From Deltaproteobacteria bacterium (GTDB lineage Bacteria > Myxococcota_C > UBA6777), in the NCBI GenBank assembly GCA_006226375.1, contig SBHC01000065.1:62001-126000 (forward strand): a stretch of DNA of 64,000 nt. Reading direction: 5' to 3'. Made by a program: the position numbers and the translations under genes. Below, one piece after another: positions 54,971-63,700 of the stretch (within the stretch, counting starts at the first letter, position 1; each line of letters begins with the position of its first letter). The notes under the pieces were generated by a model. The model ran no database searches. It was not told the origin of the DNA and worked only from the letters and a program-made list of their open reading frames with translations.

Positions 54971-56458
54971 ATGAACCGTGTCGTCTTGTTTGTCCTTTGT
55001 TTTGGTTTGCTAGGGTTCTGGCGTTGTAGCTCACCCGAGCAGCCTTTTTCGGAAGCCTCGATGGAAGCTGGAGCTGAGTCCAATGCCTCCAAGGAGCAGA
55101 GTCTTGTGGAGCCGTCTTCCAAAGAATCTGCCAGTCTTGATGCAGGGGCAGAGACTTCTTCTCAGGAAGCTACACCTGAAGCCACCGTGGAGGAGAGTGA
55201 TGCATGTGGGGCAGGCTTAACCTTGTGCAAGGAAGACTGTGTGGACTTGCAGGCTAACTCTACTCATTGCGGTGCATGTGGCACTGTCTGTGGCAAAGGT
55301 TCTTGGTGCGTGGCTGGCCAATGCTCCACTCCCACAACCATGTCCAACTCGATTGACGATGCGATGGCTGCGGAGATGAAAGCGCAAGGTCTGGTGGGTC
55401 TTGCTGTGGGTGTGGTAAAGGATGGAAAAGTCCAGTACCTCAAAGGTTACGGTGAAGAAGACCAAGACAACAAAGTCTCAGTCGTTGCGGAACAAACGAT
55501 GTTTCGTTGGGCATCGATCTCGAAGACGTTCGCGGGTATCGTTGCCGTGGGTCTGGAAGATGAGAAAAAACTGGATCTGGATGTTACTCTTCAAGCCTAT
55601 TTTTCGGAGTACAACAAACCTACGGAGGTTCTTACTTCGTGCAAAGAAGATGTCACGATTGAAGGAAAGACGTACAAGTGCGAAAGTGGCAAAGTTCTCT
55701 TGCCTCTTAAGCCTGAGGAGCAGAACATCACATCACGTCAACTGCTCGGTCACTTGGGAGGAATTCCTCATTACACAAACGGTGTTGGAAACCCAACACC
55801 TCCCACCAAAGAGACCAACGATCCTGCCATCAACACAGGGATGGAGTGGGCGGTCAAAAAGTACTTGATGATCAAACCTCTTATCGGTCTTCCAGGGCAA
55901 GGATATAGCTACACAACCTTTGGCTTCAATCTGTTGGGTGTGGTTCTGGAGAAAGCTGGTGGACAGTCTTTTGATGCTATGGTCCAAGCGCGGATTGCCA
56001 AACCTGCAGGGATGACCACCTTGCAGCCCGATTACGAGTGGAAAAAAATACCCCATCGTGCTGTTGGGTACTTTAAGTTGGGAGAGACGATTGCCAACCA
56101 GGGAAGCAGCGATGTGAGCTGGAAACTAGCGGGTGGTGGGTACATCTCCACGGTCCGAGATATGGCATTGTATTGTGCGGCGCTCACAAAAACGACAGTT
56201 CTATCGGCGGCACAAAAACAACGCGCCTGGACCCGACAAAAAACGACAGGTGGGAACTCGATTTCGTATGGGTTGGGCTTTTCGATTGGTCGCCGTAACA
56301 ACCGAGACTACATTGGTCACAGTGGCTCCCAACAGAAAACCTTGACGCAACTTCGGTTGTATCCCGCTGACAACCTGTGTGTTGTGTTGATGACGAACTC
56401 TACGTACGCGAAGACGGCGACCCTACGCAATCAGTTGGAAGATCTTGCCCGCAAGTAG
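54971..56458 (+). CDS. Serine hydrolase (class-C beta-lactamase/CubicO family) with an HCGACG module
   Basis: The 495-residue exported protein has a hydrophobic signal ending in WRCSS (imperfect lipobox), an acidic Ser/Glu linker and one HCGACG cysteine module (about 80-120). The beta-lactamase-related domain follows. SISK at 182-185 gives the SxxK nucleophile. The Y-x-N region reads SYTTFGFNLLG, with Thr where Asn is usual. HSGS near the end stands for the KTG-like motif. It is likely a peptidase or esterase at the cell envelope. GGAG seven bases before ATG 54971 sets the start. Confidence 0.86.
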   Translation: MNRVVLFVLCFGLLGFWRCSSPEQPFSEASMEAGAESNASKEQSLVEPSSKESASLDAGAETSSQEATPEATVEESDACGAGLTLCKEDCVDLQANSTHCGACGTVCGKGSWCVAGQCSTPTTMSNSIDDAMAAEMKAQGLVGLAVGVVKDGKVQYLKGYGEEDQDNKVSVVAEQTMFRWASISKTFAGIVAVGLEDEKKLDLDVTLQAYFSEYNKPTEVLTSCKEDVTIEGKTYKCESGKVLLPLKPEEQNITSRQLLGHLGGIPHYTNGVGNPTPPTKETNDPAINTGMEWAVKKYLMIKPLIGLPGQGYSYTTFGFNLLGVVLEKAGGQSFDAMVQARIAKPAGMTTLQPDYEWKKIPHRAVGYFKLGETIANQGSSDVSWKLAGGGYISTVRDMALYCAALTKTTVLSAAQKQRAWTRQKTTGGNSISYGLGFSIGRRNNRDYIGHSGSQQKTLTQLRLYPADNLCVVLMTNSTYAKTATLRNQLEDLARK

Positions 56459-56536
56459 TGCTGTACCTTTTGGTGAAAACCTCGTATGCTTCTGGTTTCT
56501 GTACTGGTATGACCAAAGTTGTCCAAGGAGCTACCC

Positions 56537-57583
56537 ATGTTTTCGCGCTGGTCCCTGCTTGTTGCGCTGCTTGTTCTTGCTTCCGGAATGGTTGGTTGCA
56601 AGGATGCGAAAAAAGAAGCCCTGCAGCTGAAACGATGTGAACGAAGCCGTTGCACAAAGCCCAACAAATGTCTCAAAGGCCCCACGGGTAACTACTGTGT
56701 TGCGCTTTGCAAGGCCGACAAAGATTGCCCCGGCGACTTGTTATGTACGGGCCGCTACGGTGGCTGGTTGGGGCTGTCGGACAAAGGTGGCTACTGTCGT
56801 CGTGCAAGCTCTGGCTTGGGAGAGTCCTGCAAAGGGATTGAGCAAGGCTGCAAACGTGGGCTGGGTTGCTTTCGCGGGAAATGTTACAACCAATGCAAAT
56901 CCCACGACACCTGCGGGAAAAAAGAGGCCTGTGTACCGATTGTTACGAAAAAGCTCGTGGGTCGAGGCAAAAGTTTGTACAAAGTTTGTCTGACTGCAAC
57001 CCTTCGGAACGGCGACCGCTGTGGGAAGAGAGTCAAAGGTTTGTGCCAACGCAACTTGGTGTGCGCAGAGAAACGTTGCCTGCGTCCCTGCAAAAAGGAC
57101 AGCCAGTGTCGCACGAACCAACGCTGTCGTGGCTACCATCGGTCGTACCTCGTTGGTGCCGGCTTTCAAAGCTTCAACTACTGCGTGAATGCTACACAGA
57201 AGGAAGGGGAATCCTGCGGGCGAAAGCGCGCTGCTTGTGTTCGAGGGCTTACTTGTATCAGCCGAGTCTGTCGCAAGATCTGCAAGTCGGCTTCCGGTTG
57301 TGGTGAGGAACAAAAGTGCATTGGCGCTGGCTTCAATAACCCCTTCCGCACCTTTGGAAAGCCCGATTTTCGCTACTGTCTTGACGCGACCCGAGAGGAA
57401 GGGGAGAGGTGTGGAACCACCAAGACGGTTTGCAAGCACAAGCTCTATTGCTGGTACGGTCGATGTCGGCGTCCTTGTCGTCGGAGTCGAGATTGTACGG
57501 GGCGTCGTCGTTGCCGCGGTCGGTATTGGAAGAACAAGTACATGAAGGGAGTCGGGCGTCCCGATTATAGGTACTGCCGATAG
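56537..57583 (+). CDS. Basic cysteine-rich lipoprotein with four repeats
   Basis: The 348-residue protein has a lipoprotein signal (LLVLASGMVGC). About four repeats of roughly 75 residues follow, each with C...L.C...C..PC....C...QRC.G and ending in (Y/F)CL.AT. It is unusually rich in Arg and Lys. AAGGAG before ATG 56537 sets the start. Function is unknown; it belongs to the same broad class as the cysteine-rich proteins at 14701 and 23055. Confidence 0.75.
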   Translation: MFSRWSLLVALLVLASGMVGCKDAKKEALQLKRCERSRCTKPNKCLKGPTGNYCVALCKADKDCPGDLLCTGRYGGWLGLSDKGGYCRRASSGLGESCKGIEQGCKRGLGCFRGKCYNQCKSHDTCGKKEACVPIVTKKLVGRGKSLYKVCLTATLRNGDRCGKRVKGLCQRNLVCAEKRCLRPCKKDSQCRTNQRCRGYHRSYLVGAGFQSFNYCVNATQKEGESCGRKRAACVRGLTCISRVCRKICKSASGCGEEQKCIGAGFNNPFRTFGKPDFRYCLDATREEGERCGTTKTVCKHKLYCWYGRCRRPCRRSRDCTGRRRCRGRYWKNKYMKGVGRPDYRYCR

Positions 57584-57588
57584 CTTCG

Positions 57589-57631
57589 CCCCCCTAAAAA
57601 GAAAAACCCAACCTTGGCGAAAGGCTGGGTT
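57589..57631 (-). terminator. Rho-independent terminator for the minus-strand cluster
   Basis: An 11-bp stem (AACCCAACCTT / AAGGCTGGGTT, one mismatch, loop GGCGA) lies at 57605-57631. On the minus strand it is followed by TTTTTCTTTTT. It lies about 180 bases past the stop of the nucleotidyltransferase gene and may also stop transcripts of the convergent lipoprotein gene. Confidence 0.75.
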
Positions 57632-57812
57632 GATGTTGGGGGGAGAGACCTCTTTGAGGTGGAACACGACGGTTTGTTGGAGTCGTGGATACATTCGTAC
57701 CCCCGACGCCGAGGTGGGATTGGGGTGTTGAACCCAATGGTCTTGGCTTTGGTTCTTCACTCCAAAGAGCCTCTTTCCTTGCCCTACTTGTTCGTAACCC
57801 CCCACACTCTCA

Positions 57813-58580
57813 TCACAACTTTTTCCCAAAAAAATCATCAATTCGTTGTTGGCTCTCATTATCGCTCTGATCTGCAAGCGTTTGATAGGTGTTGCTTTGT
57901 TCCCATTGCTCCAGGTTGGGGAGCGTTTGGGTCAGAACGTACTCTTCCCACTCGATGGGGTGCTCGGATCGCAGGAGAGCTTGTAGAGATGTCGTGGACA
58001 GCCTACGAATGGGCTTGCCGTCCGTACTACTGCGTTGCACGACGCGCTTCTCATGAGGCTCATGCACGGACAATTCGATCGGAAACACTCGCTCCAAATG
58101 GACATGTTGGTACGTGCAAAATGTATTGTTCTTGCGGATTAAGACCTCGTCGGTCTCGTACGACCAGCCTTGCTGTTCCAGGCAGGCCTCCAACGATTCG
58201 AGCGAGTCTGTGAACACATGGATGTCAATGTCACTGCCTCTTCGAACATGACCTGTACTCACGGAGCCAATCAATCCGGGCGAGAAGTCTTTGAGAGCCT
58301 GCATGGTTTCTAACGCAATCACTCGCATGGCAAACAGCCGAACGCTTCGTTGCTCTCCTTCGTGGAAGCTCGCGAGCTGGAGCAATGCCTCGCGGATTTC
58401 TCCGTTGGAGGGGAGGTCATGAGGTCTGTGTCTAAGGGCTTTGGCGTTTCCTTGTCCCAAAAGGCGTCGGGCTGCTATTTGTTTGGCGGTGAAGTACTCT
58501 TTCACGTCTTCTTCGTACATCAAGCGCGCAGCTTCTTGGGCCAAACTCTTTCGTCGGTTCCATCGTTGTTTGGTTTTCAT
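57813..58580 (-). CDS. Nucleotidyltransferase-fold protein
   Basis: The 255-residue protein has the Pol-beta-type nucleotidyltransferase signature IGSVSTGHVRRGSDIDIHVF near residue 100 (GS and the DxD metal pair). A basic N-terminal segment (MKTKQRWNRRKSLAQEAARL) precedes it. It probably transfers a nucleotide to RNA, protein or a small molecule; the substrate is unknown. The chosen start overlaps the preceding sigma-like frame by about 150 bases and has no clear ribosome-binding site; a later start at 58517 is possible. It ends before a strong terminator. Confidence 0.75.
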   Translation of the reverse strand: MKTKQRWNRRKSLAQEAARLMYEEDVKEYFTAKQIAARRLLGQGNAKALRHRPHDLPSNGEIREALLQLASFHEGEQRSVRLFAMRVIALETMQALKDFSPGLIGSVSTGHVRRGSDIDIHVFTDSLESLEACLEQQGWSYETDEVLIRKNNTFCTYQHVHLERVFPIELSVHEPHEKRVVQRSSTDGKPIRRLSTTSLQALLRSEHPIEWEEYVLTQTLPNLEQWEQSNTYQTLADQSDNESQQRIDDFFGKKL

Positions 58581-59085
58581 GTGATTCGGAGTGGCTTTGA
58601 TGCAAAGCGTCTGAGGTGAGTGGTGGATGGGAGGCTGTGACGTAAGGAAGGAGTGCGTCGTGAAGTTTGCGCAAGGCTCCTCCCACCCGTTGTCCGTTCC
58701 GAACAGTCCCATAGATTCGTTTTTGTACGACTTGCTGTGAGATTCCCAATCTCCGGGCGATGTCGCCTTGAGACAGTCCTTCAAAGAAGAACAGAAAGAT
58801 GGCTTCTCGTTGTTTGTCTGTCAGCACGGATTCTACGGCGTGATGAAGGGCTTGGGTGAGCTTGTCCCCGAAGGACTCTTGCGAAGGGTCTTGCCCTCCG
58901 ACAGTGTCTGCTGTGGGTGTCGCTCCCCAAAGTCCTCGTGAGGATGCGTAAAGGTCGAGCTTTTCTGAAAGAACGAGGCGGTACGAAAGCGGTGGCTCGT
59001 CGGTGCCTATGCCGTAGGTTTTGGAAGGTTGGACGTTGTAGGGCGTTGGTTTCTTAGAGTCTCTCCTTGTATTCATGGTGTTCAT
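58432..59085 (-). CDS. Sigma-70 region-4-like DNA-binding protein
   Basis: The protein is 217 residues at most. The middle (about 95-155) is a clear sigma region 4 helix-turn-helix: LTDKQREAIFLFFFEGLSQG DIARRLGISQ (shown in two parts). No region 2 is present, so it is not a full sigma factor; it may act as an adaptor or regulator. The last 50 residues overlap the nucleotidyltransferase start in another frame and look non-coding. The N-terminus overlaps the HD gene by about 30 bases. Confidence 0.65.
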   Translation of the reverse strand: MNTMNTRRDSKKPTPYNVQPSKTYGIGTDEPPLSYRLVLSEKLDLYASSRGLWGATPTADTVGGQDPSQESFGDKLTQALHHAVESVLTDKQREAIFLFFFEGLSQGDIARRLGISQQVVQKRIYGTVRNGQRVGGALRKLHDALLPYVTASHPPLTSDALHQSHSESHENQTTMEPTKEFGPRSCALDVRRRRERVLHRQTNSSPTPFGTRKRQSP

Positions 59086-59557
59086 CGGCTGGGCCGTTCG
59101 TGAGGGGGTTGGCAAACAAGTCTTCCATGAGGATTGCAACTGCTTCTTCAGGTGATGGGACGTCTGCAAAGGGGTCACGCCCGGCTTTGTCCCAGGTTCT
59201 TAAGGTCTCTAGATCTTGCAAAAAGGGTGTGCCGTGCCAGCGTTGGCGGGTTCGTTTGGGGTGATGCAACAGATCCATGTGGTGACGAACCAGCTGAACG
59301 ATTCGTTCGGACAACAGGCCGCTCAACCACTCGGCTCCCCGTTCTGCGTGTTGGTACGTTCCTTCGGCCTTTCCGATGTCATGGAAGAGCGCCGCCGCCC
59401 AGAGTTCTGGGTCGTTGGAATGAGCCATCGCATGGGCAAAAACCTGAAGGCTATGAAACAAGGCGTCGCCTTCTGGGTGGTGGTGAGGGTCCTGCTGTAC
59501 ACCATCCAAAGCATAGAGCAGGTCGAGAAGTTCGTCTTCCAAATGAGGGTCAAACAT
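59054..59557 (-). CDS. HD-domain phosphohydrolase-like protein
   Basis: The 167-residue protein shows HD-family metal ligands: His in LFHSLQVFAHAM, HD in ALFHDIGKAEG, His-His in RHHMDLLHH and a late Asp in TWDKAGRDPF. Relatives include the HD part of tRNA nucleotidyltransferases and nucleotide phosphohydrolases. It shares an overlapping operon with the sigma-like and nucleotidyltransferase genes, which supports a joint RNA or nucleotide role (inference). Confidence 0.8.
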   Translation of the reverse strand: MFDPHLEDELLDLLYALDGVQQDPHHHPEGDALFHSLQVFAHAMAHSNDPELWAAALFHDIGKAEGTYQHAERGAEWLSGLLSERIVQLVRHHMDLLHHPKRTRQRWHGTPFLQDLETLRTWDKAGRDPFADVPSPEEAVAILMEDLFANPLTNGPADEHHEYKERL

Positions 59558-59645
59558 GAGGCTGTTCAGAGAGCACAGAGTGTGTGCTCAAGGGCGTTTT
59601 GCGCAAACAAATGGGTTGTATCCAAGCACCGAATGTGTGGTGTGC

Positions 59646-60683
59646 TCACTTAATAGGAAAAGTCACACCCACCTTCTCCAAAAAATGTTGGGCATCCTCT
59701 TCCGTGTTGTCAAAGGATGTGACCAAACGGACTTGGTGAAGGGTATCGTTCCAGGTGTAGAAGGGGAAGGTTACGTTGAGCTCTTCGATCAAGGATGGCG
59801 GAAAGGTCGCGAAGATCTGATTGGTCTGGACGGGAAAAGAGATGTCTATTTCGGGATGTTGGGAGAGTCCTTGGGCCAGCAGTCTGGCAATACGATTGGC
59901 CTGGCTCGCGTTTTTGTGCCAGATCTTATCTTTCAGAAAGGGGATGTACTGAGCAGCGATGAAGCGCATCTTGGAGGCAAGCTGTAGGCTTTCTTTGTGC
60001 AGGTAGTCAAACTCGTGGGCCAGCTCGGGTCGAAGGAAAACAATCGCCTCACCAAACATCAATCCGTTTTTCGTTCCGCCAAAAGAGAGCACATCGACAC
60101 CTGCCTCCGTGCTGGCTTCTGCGAGAGACAAATCGAGGCTGGCGGCGGCATTAAACAAACGGCAGCCGTCCATGTGCAGGTACAAGTCGTTGTTGTGGCA
60201 GTAGTCCGCCAGGGTCTTGACCTCATCGGGTGTGTAGATGACTCCAAGTTCTGTCGGTTGGGTGATCGAAAGGACCTTGGGTTTTGTCGCGTGGTGACCC
60301 CAGTAAGACTCCCGTTCCACCGCGTGTTGTACCGTCTCCAGCGAGAGCTTGCCGTCGTGGCTTGGTAGAGCCATGACTTTACAGCCTGTATGTGATTGCG
60401 CTGCGCCTGTCTCGTGGATGTAAATGTGCGAGTGCTCCGAGCATACAATCGAGTGATAGCTTCGTGTCATCGCTCGAAGGGAGAGCACGTTGGCTGCGGT
60501 CCCGTTGTACACAAAATAGACCTGACAGTCTGGCCCAAACTCCTCGGCAAAGAGCTGCTTGGCTTCGTTGGTGAAGGGATCATTGCCATACCCAGACACA
60601 TGCCCTGTGTTGGCTTGTTGGAGAGCCTCCATCACTTCTGGGCAAACCCCAGAGTAGTTGTCGCTTGCAAAGGTTCGTTGCAT
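59646..60683 (-). CDS. ltaE: Low-specificity L-threonine aldolase
   Basis: The 345-residue PLP enzyme opens with FASDNYSGVCPEV. It carries VYFVYNGTAANVLSL, the cofactor aspartate in LHMDGCRLFNA and the PLP lysine in SFGGTKNGLMFGEA. It splits threonine or allo-threonine into glycine and acetaldehyde. ATG 60683 is chosen over an in-frame start at 60761; a clear ribosome-binding site is lacking. It follows the annexin-like gene on the same strand. Confidence 0.93.
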   Translation of the reverse strand: MQRTFASDNYSGVCPEVMEALQQANTGHVSGYGNDPFTNEAKQLFAEEFGPDCQVYFVYNGTAANVLSLRAMTRSYHSIVCSEHSHIYIHETGAAQSHTGCKVMALPSHDGKLSLETVQHAVERESYWGHHATKPKVLSITQPTELGVIYTPDEVKTLADYCHNNDLYLHMDGCRLFNAAASLDLSLAEASTEAGVDVLSFGGTKNGLMFGEAIVFLRPELAHEFDYLHKESLQLASKMRFIAAQYIPFLKDKIWHKNASQANRIARLLAQGLSQHPEIDISFPVQTNQIFATFPPSLIEELNVTFPFYTWNDTLHQVRLVTSFDNTEEDAQHFLEKVGVTFPIK

Positions 60684-60763
60684 GGTTGTGTCTTCGGTGT
60701 TGGGTTGGGTTTGGCTACAGAGCCGGGTGAGGTTTGGAAGGTTTGAGCTTGGTTGGGCCAAGC

Positions 60764-63700
60764 TTACTTGTTGAGGGTCGCGCCGAGGCTACGCCAGAGG
60801 ACGCTGGAGAGCAGGGCTTCACTTGGGTCGCCTGAGCCCACAACTCCCGCGCGCTTGGCTAACTCCATCGCAACATCTTTGCCGCCCCATTGAGCTGTTC
60901 CTTTGATGGCGGACGAGTTGGAGCTGCGCCACAGATGCTCCAAGGCTTCTCCCACACCATCGCGCCATACTTCGTGTTTGTTGAGGCTCTCAATGACGTT
61001 TCGAGTGTACGCAGCCGTACCTCGCTTCACGAGGTTGCCTGCGAGGATCTCTGCTGCCTGGCCTGCGATGTTTTCTTCAAAGTACTTGGAGCCGATCTCC
61101 AAAATGAGCTGCTCTTGGCCGACCGCTTCCACCAAAGCAGAGCTAACATCACTGGCGCCTTCGCCAAGAACTTTGACCCCAGCTTCGTACAATTCGGTGC
61201 GGGAGAAGGTTAGCTCTTGTGCGTCAACCACACGTTGCCCCAGACCCATCTTGATTTGGGCCATCGTCGCGCCGCTGACTTGGGTTCCCAGTTGAAGCGC
61301 AGACAGCGTAATCGCCCAAGCCTTCGCACCTTTGCCTGCAGAGGTTGCTGTTTCGTCCAGGACCTTAAGCACCGCTTCGCTGAACTCACTGCTCCAGGTC
61401 TCTTCGTCAGCGATGGTCCGGGTTGCCGCCTTCACTCCGCTGAAAGCCGCTCCTTTGACTGCACCGGTCAGCGCGCTTCCTGCTACCTTGTGTACCACGG
61501 TTTTCTTGAGGAACTCCCGGCCTGCTTTTTGGAGGGAGTCTTCCACGGCTTTTTCCAAAAGCTCCTGTGTCACGCTTTGGCCGGACTCCTGGAGAGCTTT
61601 CCTACCCAGCGCCATCAAGCCTTTGCGTGAGATGTCTTGACCTTGTGCGGCCAACGCTTGTTTGCCAAGCGCGCTGTAAAGGGCATCTCCTGCTTTGCCC
61701 ATCGCGACGGTGGCGAGGCCTTCTCCTGCACCAATTACAAAGTCTTGAGCGGCCTGAAGACCTGTGATGTCGTACGAGTTGCCGATGAGCACATGCTTGG
61801 TCATGACCTTGGTGGTTCCGGCGCTTGCAGCCACAAGCGCTGCTGCTGGCAACGTCGCCATTCCGGCAGTTGCGACCGAAGCTGCTGCTGCAACCGACAT
61901 GGTGGCAATGCCTGAAACCGTTGTTGCCGTGGAGTCTTTTTGGTCACGGTAACGCTGGGACAATTTGTCGATGCTTTGTTCTTTTTCGGTCACTTGCTCC
62001 GAGGCATCGGTGGAAGAGATGGCACCCTTCTTGGCCTGTTTGTACACGTGCCGAAGCTCTCGAAACTCCTGGTCGATGTGCTTGCCTGTGCTGACGAACA
62101 CGTCCATCACAGAGTCGCTAATATTGGAGGCGAGAGTTCCCGAATCACGCTCGCGAAGCATGCGGTCTTCCACTCGTTCAACATGCTCACGGAGGGAGGC
62201 CGGCGGTGGAGCGAGGAGGTCTTGGGCCTTCCAGAAGTCGCGCTTCCCCAGCTCGCTACGTAGATCATCAAGGAGGTTTGTGCCGTAGTCAGCCAGGTAG
62301 TCTGCTTGTAGCTCCACTCGCTCTTCGGGGCTGAGATCTTCCAACGCTTCAAACAGCAAGTCTTCGTCGGTTCCTCTCCCCGCCATGGCAAAGTGAAGTT
62401 GCTCGGTACGGGTGAGTTCCCCGTGTTCAAGGAGAATCGACACACGCTCCAAGTCGTGGCTGGATAGAGCTTTGTTCAGCTTGCTCATCCACTCCTCATT
62501 GCTAGCGAGCGCCTGGCGTTCTTCTGGAGTGGCGTTGGCGATTGCGTCAAACACTTCGTCTTCTCGTGTGCCTACGCCAACAGTGGCGACCTCAAGTTTT
62601 TGCTCCAGGCTGAGTGTCCCACTCTCCATCATGTAGAGAGCCTTCAACTCGTTGGCTCCGCTTAACTTGGAGCGAAGGGTTTTGCTGAGAGACTTCCCGT
62701 ATTTGTCGGAAAAGTCCTTGTCGAGAGTCGAACGCTCTTCGTCAGTAACTTGCGCCAGGGCTTGGAACAAGTCTTCAGGGTTGAGCTTCTTCTCATCGAG
62801 CAAATAGTGAAGTGATTCCAGGGTGCTGAAGGAGCCATTCTTCAACAGGATCTCGGCTTTCTCTAGCTCTTTGCCTGAAAGTTCGCTCCGAATGTGACCG
62901 TCCAGATTGCGTCCGTACTTCTCCTGGTATTCGGTGCGGGCTTCAGAGAGGTCATTGAGGCTGACACCGTTCAGCGCCTTAAGTATGCCTTCTTCGTTGC
63001 TTCCAAGTCCACGCATGTGACGGTTCAAGGTCTCGGCGAGGCTGAGTTTTCCGTTCGCAATCAAGGAACGAACTTCGGCGAGTTGGACTTTGTTGAGTTC
63101 GTCTTTGAGGCGGGGCTCCAATTCTCCATACTTTTTCTCAAAGTCTTGGATGGTTTGGGTACGTTCTTCGGGAGGCTTACCGTCAAACACATCCATGACA
63201 GCTTTCACATCTGTTCCCCAGCCTTCCATCGCGATGTGAAGCTGATCGGCAGAGGAGATGTAGCCTTTTTCCAAGAGGGCAAGAGCCTTGGCCTCGTCAC
63301 TCCCGCGCAACTCTTTCTTGAGATCTTTGGGAAGCTCTCGCTTGTAGAACTCTTTGTATTGCTCTTGCATCTCCTGGAGCTGCTCGGGTGATTTGCCTTC
63401 CAAGGTGAGGAAGATGGCCTCCTTGTCTGTGCCGATCCCTTTCATTGCCGCTCGCAAAACGTCGGCATCTGTAAGAGTTCCATGGTTAAGCATGGCCATC
63501 GCAAAGAGGAGTTCCTTGCCGCTGTGTTCACTCTTGATATCGGAGCCCAAGGTCCGGCCTGTTAATTTGTGGTAGGCGATTTGGATGTCGTTTCTCTCTG
63601 ATTTGGTCGTACCGTAGAGGGTATCCAGAATGGCCTTCTCGTCGGTGCCGAGTCCCTTCATCGCCAAGTGAAGCAGCTCGGCGTCACGTTGTCCGGATGG

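Noticed and set aside
59571-59589. Hairpin GAGCACA-GAGTG-TGTGCTC between ltaE and the HD gene
   Set aside because: A perfect 7-bp stem, but no T-run on either strand, so not called a terminator.
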